The position numbers were made by a program, and so were the translations under genes. Shown piece by piece: positions 26,389 to 33,548 of a stretch of 64,000 nt of DNA. The stretch comes from Streptomyces tsukubensis (GTDB taxonomy: Bacteria; Actinomycetota; Actinomycetes; Streptomycetales; Streptomycetaceae). Location of the stretch: the NCBI RefSeq assembly GCF_003932715.1, contig NZ_CP020700.1, positions 3,742,501-3,806,500 on the forward strand, written 5' to 3'. How positions within the stretch are numbered: position 1 is the first letter of the stretch; every line of letters starts with the position of its first letter. The notes beneath the pieces were generated by a model, which worked only from the letters and a program-made list of their open reading frames with translations, had not been told where the DNA came from and ran no database searches.

Positions 26389-27158
26389 CAGTAGCGGACA
26401 TGGCGCAGATCATGCGTCCACGCCTCGCCGGGGCTCTTGTCCCAGTAGGACCGCAGCGCGAGCTCGCGCTCGGAGAAGCGGCCCCGGTGGCACAGCCCGC
26501 CGTGGGAGATGGTGACGCTCATGGCGAGCGCCGACTCGGTGGTGACCCAGTGAGGCGTCAGGGCGTGACTCCACAGCTGGTCACCGGGTCGCATCGTGAT
26601 GGACTGGCGGTCCGCCCGATCATGCTCGGGCGGGTCCTCGGCGGTGGTCTCCCCGATGACGGCCGCCTCGGCCGGCAGATGTTTGTCGGGGGCGAGGTAG
26701 CTGTGGAAGGTCTTGGTGCCGTGGACCTGCCAGACCAGGCCGTGTGAGTTGTCGTTGTGGTAGGTCGAGGACGCGCCTTCGGTGGAGAGGAACAGGATCG
26801 GCGCCAGGCGCTGCCAGGTGAAGCCCCGGGCGGACAGGTGGGTGCGCCAGGGGATCATGACGTCTTCCTGGAAATCCTCCACGAGGTCGCCGTAGAAGCG
26901 GCTGAGGTTGAAGTGCACCAGCCGGAACGGCCAAGTGACGATCTCCTCGATCGGCGCGGCACGGAAGGCGGCGGTGCGGTCCATCCGTACCTGCCAGTCT
27001 TCGTCCCCGAGGATCGTGAACCGGACTTCCTCGTCTCGCCGGAGGTGGTCGAGGAAGTCGACAGCGGGCAGGAACAGGTAGTCGAAGCGGAGGTCGAGCG
27101 GGAAGTTCGGCGGCTGCCGCCACTGCTGGGTGAAGTCTTCGGGCGTCGTGATCGTCAT
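26388..27158 (-). CDS. JmjC/cupin-like Fe(II)/2-oxoglutarate-type oxygenase
   Basis: 256 residues. The fold is that of JmjC or cupin_8 proteins: FLSTEGASSTYHNDNSHGLVWQVHGTKTFHSY has the metal pair His134 and Asp136, and RPGDQLWSHALTPHWVTT supplies the distal His203. Relatives hydroxylate amino-acid side chains of proteins or peptides, often Asp, Asn or His. Lies 38 bases after the second radical SAM gene and is last in the operon, so it likely acts on the same product. Start ATG at 27158; an upstream GTG in frame is possible. Substrate unknown. Confidence 0.8.
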   Translation of the reverse strand: MTITTPEDFTQQWRQPPNFPLDLRFDYLFLPAVDFLDHLRRDEEVRFTILGDEDWQVRMDRTAAFRAAPIEEIVTWPFRLVHFNLSRFYGDLVEDFQEDVMIPWRTHLSARGFTWQRLAPILFLSTEGASSTYHNDNSHGLVWQVHGTKTFHSYLAPDKHLPAEAAVIGETTAEDPPEHDRADRQSITMRPGDQLWSHALTPHWVTTESALAMSVTISHGGLCHRGRFSERELALRSYWDKSPGEAWTHDLRHVRY

Positions 27159-27196
27159 CGGTCGGTCCAGGGAGTCGTGGTGGTTCGGTCCCGTGC

Positions 27197-28099
27197 TCAC
27201 GCGGGCACGCTGCACGGCGCTTCGCGGTCGTCGGGCGTGGCGGAGGGGCGGCATATGGCGGCGCAGTCCGGGGTCACCCGGTCCTGCGCCGGATCGGTCA
27301 GAAACTGTCCGATCGCGGCACGGGGTGCGAGGACGCTGACCGACGCCTGACCGTAGGGACAGCGCCGGATGCGGCCGTCAGCGGATACGTACGCGGTCGC
27401 CGAGCAGCACGGTCGGCGCTCGCCCTCGGCGGGCAGTTGAAGATCCCGCAGCTCATCGAGATAGCCCCGGTACCGATCGGACAGGTCGAAGTAATGTCCC
27501 AGTACCTCGGCGTCGAGCCACTGCCTTGCCAGATACTCCTGGACCGGCATGTCGTCGCGGCGCAGGGCGTTCTCGTCGAGAACGACGGGGCTGAACTGGA
27601 CCTCCACCCCGGCCTCGGTCACGAGGCCGGCCAGGGCCCGGCACTCGCTGTCGCTCAGGTTCCAGCAGGTGACGTGCAGGATCTTCGTCTCGGTGCTGAT
27701 GGCGCGCAGCGTGTCGATACCCGAGGCCGCCGTACGGGTGGTGCGTCCCAGCAGCATCGCGCCCCGGGAATCCGCGGAGACGGTCACATTGGCCAGAAGA
27801 TCCGCCACGTGCGAGAGGCGGATCACGTCGGTCATGGTGCGGGCCGAGGTGACCATCGACACCGACATGCCGAACTGGTGGGCCAGTCGTACGAGCTGCC
27901 TGAGCTGCGGATGGTGGGTCGGCTCGCCGCCGGTCAGACACACCCCGTCCACGCCCGTCTCCTTCAGCCGGGACAGGGTGCGGGTGTACGTCGGAGTGTC
28001 GAGGAAGCCGTGGGCCCGGTCGGCCCGGAAGCAGAATCCGCAGGCCACCTTGCAGTGTCCGGCCGTGGAGATCAGCGCGGTACGGACGTGGCTGCTCAT
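27197..28099 (-). CDS. Radical SAM enzyme (MoaA/PqqE-like)
   Basis: 300 residues. The AdoMet-binding cluster motif CKVACGFC (Cys16, Cys20, Cys23) is followed by GVDGVCLTGGEPTHHPQLRQLV, the GGEP AdoMet motif. A short Cys-rich C-terminus (RPCCSATAYVSADGRIRRCPYG ... CAAIC) suggests one extra Fe-S cluster of SPASM or twitch type. ATG overlaps the stop of the first radical SAM gene (ATGA), so the two enzymes are made together. Reaction unknown; small-molecule or peptide modification are both possible. Confidence 0.88.
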   Translation of the reverse strand: MSSHVRTALISTAGHCKVACGFCFRADRAHGFLDTPTYTRTLSRLKETGVDGVCLTGGEPTHHPQLRQLVRLAHQFGMSVSMVTSARTMTDVIRLSHVADLLANVTVSADSRGAMLLGRTTRTAASGIDTLRAISTETKILHVTCWNLSDSECRALAGLVTEAGVEVQFSPVVLDENALRRDDMPVQEYLARQWLDAEVLGHYFDLSDRYRGYLDELRDLQLPAEGERRPCCSATAYVSADGRIRRCPYGQASVSVLAPRAAIGQFLTDPAQDRVTPDCAAICRPSATPDDREAPCSVPA

Positions 28100-29397
28100 T
28101 GCACCCCCGTGTTGTCCCAGACGGCGATCTCCACGGTGCTCGTGTAGAAGGCGCACATCTCGGGGTCCGGGGTGCTGCCGCCGATGAGGGCCTGTTCGTT
28201 GCGGGACGGTCCGCCGCAGATCGCGAGCGCCGGGCAGTTCCCGCACTCGGGGATCGGCGTGACCCTCTTCGCCACGCCGGCCAGGAGTCCGGGATCGGCC
28301 CGTAACTCGTCGAGGGTGTGCAGGAACGACGGCTCGGTGAAGTTGATGTCGCACAGGCTGACCCGGTTGCCGGGCAGCAGGGCGGCGTTCAGGCTGCGGT
28401 CGCCCTGCATGTGGTCGAACAGCATCGGACGCCGGGTGTCGAGGGCCTGGAAGGCGCGGTCCAGTACGGAGAACAGCATTCCGCCCCGTGTCAGAGCGGC
28501 CTGGCGGGCCTCGTACAGCTCCCTTGCCAGGTCGGTGCCGTTGACCTGCCAGCGGCCCGCGGTCGGGATGGGCGTGTTGACGTAGATGAACTTCAGCCCG
28601 AGGTCGTCGATGATCCACCGGACGGTCTCGGCGAGGCGTCCGATGTTCGCGGCTGTGGGGGTGAGGTTGCAGCCCACGTGGAGCCCGTCTGCCTCTATGA
28701 ACCGGGCGACGTTGCGGCGGATCCGGTCGTCCGCGGGCTGTCCTCCGAGGAGGAGCCGGTGCGCGGAGTTGATGCCCGGTGGTCCGTCGATGGAGATGCC
28801 GACTCCGTACTCGTAGGCGACGAAGTGGTCGAGAGCTTCCTCGGTCAGGCGGGCACCGTTGGTGACCACGGTGCGGCGCACCCTGGCCACGTCGTAGCGG
28901 TCGGCGAGGGTGTCGGCAAGCTGGTCGCCGTACCTCATGAGGTCGAAGCGGATGGTCGGCTCGCCGCCGAACCACTGGATGGACACCTCTTCCTGGCCGG
29001 CGTTCTGCTCGAACAGGAACTCCAGACCTGCCGAGAGCTCTTCTTTCGTCAGGTCCGGCTCGCCGCTGTTCGTATCGACGAAGCAGTAGGTGCAGGCCAT
29101 GTTGCAGCGGTCGGTGAGAACCACGCGCAGGCCGCTGATACGGCTGGGGGCGCGGTCGAGGCCGAGGAGTCGAAGACGGTGTTGGAGTGCTTCGCGCCGG
29201 TCGGCCGCAGGGCCGCCGGGGGTGAAGCCGAGCCCGGCGAGGGCTTCATGGGTCTCGGTCGGGGGGACCCCGGCGAGGTCGTGGACCTCGCCGGAGTCGA
29301 TGAACACACTGTCCAGCGCGACCGGGTCGAGGAGAACCGCTTCCCCGTCCCGTTCGTACTGGAAGTACTTCCCCCACAGCATCCGGGGGACGGCCAT
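28096..29397 (-). CDS. Radical SAM/SPASM domain enzyme (peptide-maturase-like)
   Basis: 433 residues. An N-terminal 85-residue region with no known motif precedes CNMACTYC (Cys98, Cys102, Cys105), then SIQWFGGEPTIRFDL and GVGISIDGPP. The C-terminal SPASM region has CDINFTEP, CGNCPALAICGGPSRNEQ and a final Cys in PEMCAFYTS, enough for two auxiliary clusters. Such enzymes crosslink or epimerise peptide residues in RiPP pathways (PqqE, AlbA, anSME types). Five bases separate it from the 119-residue gene upstream. The peptide substrate is not obvious. Confidence 0.9.
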   Translation of the reverse strand: MAVPRMLWGKYFQYERDGEAVLLDPVALDSVFIDSGEVHDLAGVPPTETHEALAGLGFTPGGPAADRREALQHRLRLLGLDRAPSRISGLRVVLTDRCNMACTYCFVDTNSGEPDLTKEELSAGLEFLFEQNAGQEEVSIQWFGGEPTIRFDLMRYGDQLADTLADRYDVARVRRTVVTNGARLTEEALDHFVAYEYGVGISIDGPPGINSAHRLLLGGQPADDRIRRNVARFIEADGLHVGCNLTPTAANIGRLAETVRWIIDDLGLKFIYVNTPIPTAGRWQVNGTDLARELYEARQAALTRGGMLFSVLDRAFQALDTRRPMLFDHMQGDRSLNAALLPGNRVSLCDINFTEPSFLHTLDELRADPGLLAGVAKRVTPIPECGNCPALAICGGPSRNEQALIGGSTPDPEMCAFYTSTVEIAVWDNTGVQ

Positions 29398-29402
29398 GGT
29401 GG

Positions 29403-29762
29403 TCAGGCCGCCGCTTCCTCTTCGGCTATCCCGAGCTCGCCCATGACCGCGCGGACCGTGTCCTCGGCGGCGGCCTGGAGCTTCGCGGAGGTGGCCGGTG
29501 AGCCGCCGTCGGCGAGGACGATCACGCCGGGCAGCGTCGGGTTCGGCGCGATGACGGTGATACCGGCCGGGTCGGCGCTGATGACCATGATCGCGTCCTT
29601 CAGCTCGACCCAGTCGGCCCGCTCCTTGAGGGCCTCGACGATGCGGCCCTGCTTCTCCTGGAAGGAGGCCCGCTCGCCCATCCACACGCCCGCCTTGGAC
29701 TTGGAGTCCACGACGTCCGCGTAGATCAGGTGATCCTTCTTCTCTCGCCTGGCTTGAGGCAT
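29403..29762 (-). CDS. Unknown 119-residue protein, first gene of the radical SAM operon
   Basis: No domain recognised. A lysine-rich N-terminus (MPQARREKKDHLIYADVVDS) is followed by an amphipathic helix around residues 30-48, a predicted beta region (AIMVISADPAGITVIAPNP, LPGVIVLADGG) and an acidic helix ending GIAEEEAAA. No cysteine. Good ribosome-binding site AAGGGAT seven bases before the ATG. Position before two radical SAM genes means it could be a precursor peptide, a recognition or carrier protein, or the protein that is modified. C-terminal AEEEAAA offers Glu-rich residues, but no core repeat is visible. Confidence 0.75.
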   Translation of the reverse strand: MPQARREKKDHLIYADVVDSKSKAGVWMGERASFQEKQGRIVEALKERADWVELKDAIMVISADPAGITVIAPNPTLPGVIVLADGGSPATSAKLQAAAEDTVRAVMGELGIAEEEAAA

Positions 29763-30099
29763 GGCTGATCCCTTCTGTGTGCTGGATGCGCTGAACCGAC
29801 CCCTTGGATATGCAGGGTCGGACGGTCACGAGCTCGCTGCGAGCTGGACGGACCGGTACTGGACGCCTTGGTGGGCGCCGGTGCGTGGCATCGGCCGCAA
29901 AGATCACTGGCACCTTGCTGCGACACGGCTTCAGTGCGACGCGGTGACATCATGTCGATCGACCGAAGTCCCCTTCGAGGACTCGGAGCGGTCATCAGAA
30001 GGACTTCCAAAGGACCTACTTGATTCCCGGCGAAGGTTTCTCGCCGCCATGAGGACATCGCATGGCACGCTGGGACGAGAGCTCGCCACGGAGGAGACC
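29763..30099. other. Divergent promoter region of radical SAM operon and XRE regulator
   Basis: 337 bases with no trusted gene, though the frame stays open upstream of the regulator. It should hold both promoters and the regulator's operator. I could not pick a clear -35/-10 pair for either side. Confidence 0.5.
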
Positions 30100-31374
30100 A
30101 TGCCCCGCCCTGCAGGCAACACCAGGCTCAAGGCCGCTCGCCTGGCCGCCGGATACAACTCCCAGCAGGCCCTGGCCGACGCCATTACCGAGACGGCGCT
30201 GACCCTCGGCATCAGAGGTCTGGCCGTCGGCGTCCGACAGGTCAGGCGCTGGGAGTCCTCCACTCCTCCCTGGCCACAGCCCGATGTACACCGGGTTCTC
30301 ACCCATCTTCTGGGCCAGAGCATGGAGGACCTCGGATTCGCTCCGCCGTGGGGCAGCGCACGGCCCCAGCCCGGCAGAGCGACCGGGAACACGCTGCGGG
30401 CGTCGCAGCCTGGGGCGCGGTTGGCCCCCGTCCCTCTTGAGGGCATATCCGCGAAGCAGCCGGCCACCGTCGGAAGGGATTTCGGGGCCGTCACCCGCTC
30501 GCACCGGCACTTGTACTGGTCCGTCGCCCCTGCCGTGCTGCACCCGTCGGTGCTGGAACACACTCGTCTCGGGTGCGCACTCCTCCCGGAGACGGCGAAC
30601 CCCGCCCGCCAGGCGCTCGCAGCAGCGCTGGCCGAGTCCTACCTGCTGGCCGGCCGCATCGAGTTCTTCGATCTACGGCAGCCGGACCGGGCTTCCGAAA
30701 CCCTTCTCCGCGCCCTCCAGGCGGCGGGGGAAGCCGACGATCCACTGCTCGGAGCGGCCATCCTCGCCCATATGGCCTTCATCCCGGGATGGGCGGACGA
30801 TCGGGAGGCGGCGATCGAGCGGATGACTGCGGCCCGTACGTACGCCCGTCGTGGAACGGCACCGGCGGAGTTCTGGGCCTGGCTGGACGCAGTCGAAGCG
30901 GAGTGCGAGACCCGCTGCGGCGATCCTCACACGGCGCTGAGACTGATCCACCGCGCGGAGGACACGCTCTCCGCGGGCGCCGAGCACGCCAGCCCGGAGT
31001 GGATGGACTGGTTCAGCCCCGTGCGCCTGTCCGCGTTCAAAGGGAACACTCAGCTGAAGGCCGGGCACCTACCGCAAGCACGGCAGACGCTCCACGACGT
31101 GCTCGACAGGCTGCCACCCGAATCCGCCAAACAGAGCACCGTCATCCTCGGAGATCTCGCCGCGGTCGAAGCCTTTGACGGAAGGCCTGTGGAGGCGTGC
31201 CGCTATGCCATCCAGGCCCTCGACCAGCTGGCGCTCACCTGGTACGCGACCGGCATGGACCGCGTGCGTGAGGTCCAGCGCATGCTCGCTCCCTGGCAGA
31301 ACGAACCGTGCGTCCGGGACCTCGACGACCGTCTCTACGACTGGGGCACCACGGTCAGCGCTCTCCAGCGTTGA
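30100..31374 (+). CDS. XRE-family regulator with C-terminal helical (TPR-like) domain
   Basis: 424 residues. An N-terminal Cro/CI-type helix-turn-helix (NTRLKAARLAAGYNSQQALADAI ... VGVRQVRRWESSTPPWPQPDVHRVLTHLLG) is joined to a long Ala/Leu/Arg-rich helical domain (ALAAALAESYLLAGRIEFFDL, LGAAILAHMAFIPGWADDREAAIERM). This layout is common in Streptomyces regulators that respond to small molecules or peptides. ATG chosen for its GGAGGAG box five bases upstream. Divergent from the radical SAM operon and so its probable regulator. Overlaps the HAD gene tail to tail by 20 bases. Confidence 0.82.
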   Translation: MPRPAGNTRLKAARLAAGYNSQQALADAITETALTLGIRGLAVGVRQVRRWESSTPPWPQPDVHRVLTHLLGQSMEDLGFAPPWGSARPQPGRATGNTLRASQPGARLAPVPLEGISAKQPATVGRDFGAVTRSHRHLYWSVAPAVLHPSVLEHTRLGCALLPETANPARQALAAALAESYLLAGRIEFFDLRQPDRASETLLRALQAAGEADDPLLGAAILAHMAFIPGWADDREAAIERMTAARTYARRGTAPAEFWAWLDAVEAECETRCGDPHTALRLIHRAEDTLSAGAEHASPEWMDWFSPVRLSAFKGNTQLKAGHLPQARQTLHDVLDRLPPESAKQSTVILGDLAAVEAFDGRPVEACRYAIQALDQLALTWYATGMDRVREVQRMLAPWQNEPCVRDLDDRLYDWGTTVSALQR

Positions 31375-32014
31375 ACTTGGCGATCTTCTCCGGCAGCTCC
31401 GCCAGCGAGTCGATCCGCATCGTCGTGATCGCGTCGGCGTCCGGATCGCGCTGTTGGATCGTGCCCCAGGGGCCGCGCCGGATGAGGGCTGTCAGGAGCC
31501 CCGCCTGTACGGCCGGGCGGATGTCGTTGTCGAGCCGGTCACCGACGTAGAGGATCTCGCCCGGCTCGGCAGGCGTGGCGTCGATCACCCGCTCGAAGAA
31601 CTCCACGTCAGGCTTGGACGCCCCCCAGTCGTCACTGGTGGCGATCAGGTCGGAGGGCAGCTCCAACCCGCGCAGCAGGCCGCCGGCCCGCACGGTCTGG
31701 TTTCCCGCGATGCCCACCCACAGCCCGGCGTCCCGCAGCGCCGCGAGCGTCGGCCGTACATCCGGGTAGAGATCGTCTTCTCCGAACCACTCCGGCTTCC
31801 CGGCCGCCGCGCGCTTCTCCCGCTGCTCGGTGAGGTCGAATCCGGGCTGGAACTCCTGGAACGTCTCGCGATAGTCGCGTCCCTGCGCAATGACCGCCCC
31901 GAACATGGCCGCGAAGGTATGCCGGGGCACCCCCAGCCAGTCCGCCCAGGTCCCGTACTCCCTGGTCTCGTCCACCAGGCACTCACCGACGTCGAACACC
32001 ACAGCACGAATCAT
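31355..32014 (-). CDS. HAD-superfamily hydrolase
   Basis: 219 residues. HAD motif I VVFDVGECLVDE (nucleophile Asp8; the second Asp of the common DxD is replaced by Gly-Glu), motif II WVGIAGNQT, motif III Lys in WGASKPDVEFFERV, motif IV ILYVGDRLDNDIRPA. The FDVGEC variant of DxDxT is seen in some phosphatase-like members, so activity is uncertain. Last gene inside the island. Confidence 0.85.
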   Translation of the reverse strand: MIRAVVFDVGECLVDETREYGTWADWLGVPRHTFAAMFGAVIAQGRDYRETFQEFQPGFDLTEQREKRAAAGKPEWFGEDDLYPDVRPTLAALRDAGLWVGIAGNQTVRAGGLLRGLELPSDLIATSDDWGASKPDVEFFERVIDATPAEPGEILYVGDRLDNDIRPAVQAGLLTALIRRGPWGTIQQRDPDADAITTMRIDSLAELPEKIAKFNAGER

Positions 32015-32140
32015 GCTCGGCAGGTTAGACGGTGCCGAACGAGGCAGTGGCGGCGGCTGAAAACAGCCGCCAGCGGGATGTGCCGTCCGGCTTCACCGTC
32101 TAGGGGCCGGTCGTTCCAGCGGGTACTCGGGGCCGAATCC

Positions 32141-32163
32141 TGGTCTCAGTACGGGTCTCATTC
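32141..32163. promoter_or_regulatory. GGTCTC direct repeats, candidate integrase arm site (left of attR copy)
   Basis: TGGTCTCAGT-ACG-GGTCTCATTC holds two GGTCTC words 13 bases apart, 93 bases before the second tRNA repeat. A 19-of-23 match lies at 33106-33128 before the third repeat. The pairing with att copies suggests arm-type binding sites left by integrative elements. Confidence 0.5.
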
Positions 32164-32256
32164 GCCCTCGTCCGCGCTGGTCCGGACGGAGCCCGTCCGA
32201 AAGCTCCGCCGCAGGTCAGGACGTATCCGAACCCAGCCGGACCGCCGTACGAACAT

Positions 32257-32370
32257 TTGGAAAGCGTGTTGGGGGCAACCCCTCACGAGTTCGAATCTCG
32301 TATCCTCCGCCAGTGCCTCACCGGGCACTAACGTCGAAGGCCCCGCTGCTTGCAGCGGGGCCTTCGACGT
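32257..32370 (+). repeat. attR: second copy of the 114-bp tRNA-Ser 3' end/terminator
   Basis: Perfect copy of 24118-24231. It lacks the 5' half of the tRNA, so it is not a gene. Marks the right end of the 8.1-kb unit and at the same time the left end of the smaller vapBC unit. Confidence 0.93.
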
Positions 32371-32417
32371 TTTTCCGTCCGGCTCGGCCCAGGCCGAGCG
32401 CCGGGACACTCGGGAGA

Positions 32418-32450
32418 TATACTCGATACACGAGCTGATATCCCAGGAGG
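32418..32450 (+). promoter_or_regulatory. vapBC promoter and operator region
   Basis: TATACT (32418-32423) is a good -10 box. CTCG-ATACA-CGAG is an inverted repeat overlapping it, and AGGAGG (32445-32450) is a perfect Shine-Dalgarno before the antitoxin ATG. TA operons are usually autoregulated at such sites. Confidence 0.55.
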
Positions 32451-32457
32451 TGCATGG

Positions 32458-32673
32458 ATGAGTCGCACAGTGATCGACCTGGACGACGAGCTGCTTGCCG
32501 ACGTGGCGCAGGCGCTGGGAACCAGCACCAAGAAGGAGACGGTCAATACCGCCCTGCGGGAAGTACTGGAGAACCGGCGCCGGGCTCTCGCTCTGGCCCG
32601 GCTGCGCGCGGCGGCGGCCGACGGGGGCTTCGACCTGGACGTCTTCGACGACAAGCAGAGCTACCGGCGGTGA
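32458..32673 (+). CDS. VapB-family antitoxin
   Basis: 71 residues, MSRTVIDLDDELLADVAQALG then TKKETVNTALREVLENRRRA: a ribbon-helix-helix antitoxin of the actinobacterial VapB (MazE/RHH) type, with a toxin-binding tail (GGFDLDVFDDKQSYRR). Binds and neutralises the PIN toxin encoded next. Its TGA overlaps the toxin GTG. AGGAGG seven bases upstream decides the start. Confidence 0.9.
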   Translation: MSRTVIDLDDELLADVAQALGTSTKKETVNTALREVLENRRRALALARLRAAAADGGFDLDVFDDKQSYRR

Positions 32674-33092
32674 GCGCGGCGCAGTTTCTGATCGACACCA
32701 GCGCGCTCGCCCGATTCCTCCGCGGGGACGCCGAGCAGTACGGCTGGGACCAGGCAGCAGCAGCCGGGCTCATCGCGACCTGCCCCATCACCGAGCTGGA
32801 GTTCTTCTACAGCGCGCGATCAGCCGAGGATCGCGCCCGGGGCGTCGAGGATCTGCGGATGATCTTCGGCTGGGTCCCCGTCGACGACCGCGCCTACGAT
32901 CGCGCCTGGCAGGTCCAGGAACTGCTGACTCGGCGCGGACAGCACCGCAGCGCCGGCCCGGTTGACCTCGTCGTCGCCGCCACAGCGGAGTTGCAGGGCC
33001 TCACCCTCCTGCACCGCGACCGCGATTTCGACTGCATCGCCGCCGTCACCGGTCAGGCCCTGCAGTGGTTCGGCCCCGATCCGGGCAAATGA
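32670..33092 (+). CDS. VapC-family PIN-domain ribonuclease toxin
   Basis: 140 residues. Acidic PIN residues: Asp9 in FLIDTSALARF, Glu42/44 in TELEFFYSA, Asp99 in GPVDLVVAATAEL, and Asp117-119 in HRDRDFDCIA. VapC toxins cut tRNA or rRNA. All catalytic acids are present, so it should be active. GTG start within the vapB stop couples translation. It lies between two att copies, so it may have stabilised a small element. Confidence 0.92.
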   Translation: MSAAQFLIDTSALARFLRGDAEQYGWDQAAAAGLIATCPITELEFFYSARSAEDRARGVEDLRMIFGWVPVDDRAYDRAWQVQELLTRRGQHRSAGPVDLVVAATAELQGLTLLHRDRDFDCIAAVTGQALQWFGPDPGK

Positions 33093-33105
33093 ACAGTCCC
33101 TCTCG

Positions 33106-33128
33106 TGGTCTCGGTTCCGGTCTCGTTC
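33106..33128. promoter_or_regulatory. GGTCTC direct repeats before third att copy
   Basis: TGGTCTCGGTTCC-GGTCTCGTTC matches the 32141-32163 site at 19 of 23 positions, 57 bases before the third tRNA-Ser fragment. Candidate integrase arm site. Confidence 0.45.
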
Positions 33129-33185
33129 AGCGGCGTTCAGCAAGGTTCGCGGACACCTCGGCTCGTCGTTCCGCCAAAGGTCAGG

Positions 33186-33290
33186 AACCCTCACGAGTTC
33201 GAGTCTCGTACCCTCCGCCAGTGCCTCACCGGGCACTGACGTCGAAGGCCCCCACCGGCAAGGTGGGGGCCTTCGACGTTTCTCCGTCCC
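33186..33290 (+). repeat. Third, diverged copy of tRNA-Ser 3' end and terminator
   Basis: AACCCTCACGAGTTCGAGTC onwards matches the tRNA-Ser T-arm, acceptor and CCA with a few changes (GAGTC for GAATC, ACCCTCC for ATCCTCC), then the terminator with a different stem tip and loop (CCCCCACC-GGCAA-GGTGGGGG). Sequence just after (TTCTCCGTCC) also resembles that after the second copy (TTTTCCGTCC), so the match reaches beyond the terminator. An older attachment event. Confidence 0.85.
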
Positions 33291-33548
33291 AGCCCCGGCC
33301 GGGCGCCGCAGCAGTACGGCCCCGAGGCGGGTGACCGAGCGGCCCGGTGCATGGTCCCGGTTCAGGTGTTGCGGGCAGCGGTTCCCGGCGGTGCTGGAAA
33401 CCGAGGTCCCCGAACCCGACCCAACCAACACATAGAGTGACGATTCATGTCACTGGGCAACCGTGGCGTGCGGCGTATTCGGGCACGCGGTGTGCCGCCC
33501 GGGAGCGGCCGCCCGGACGGTGGCCGTCGTCCCTGGTGAGGAGTACGG

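Larger units (their letters stand above)
24118..32370 (+). mobile_element. Genomic island in tRNA-Ser(GGA): AspRS/T-box plus radical SAM locus
   Basis: An 8.1-kb segment bounded by the 114-bp direct repeats. It holds a truncated ORF at the left junction, a T-box-controlled second aspartyl-tRNA synthetase, a four-gene radical SAM/oxygenase operon, an XRE-TPR regulator and a HAD hydrolase. A GGTCTC-rich 23-bp motif like an integrase arm site lies before the right repeat. No integrase, excisionase or transfer gene is visible, so it is either a fixed remnant or mobilised from elsewhere. The neighbouring genes on both sides are ordinary chromosome. Confidence 0.82.
33093..33548. other. Intergenic region between vapC and the antiporter gene
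   Basis: 456 bases. Holds the GGTCTC motif and third tRNA fragment described separately. From 33291 to the antiporter RBS (GGTGAGGAG at about 33536) I see no gene or further element. Confidence 0.6.

Noticed and set aside
24476..26413. 645-residue minus-strand ORF opposite AspRS
   Set aside because: Shadow of AspRS; it also covers the T-box, which is functional only on the plus strand.
29761..30099. Longer N-terminus for the XRE regulator
   Set aside because: In-frame upstream residues show no domain, and the GGAGGAG box before 30100 fits a start there.
32257..32330. Possible second tRNA-Ser gene
   Set aside because: Lacks the 5' acceptor half, D-arm and anticodon stem; it is an att copy.
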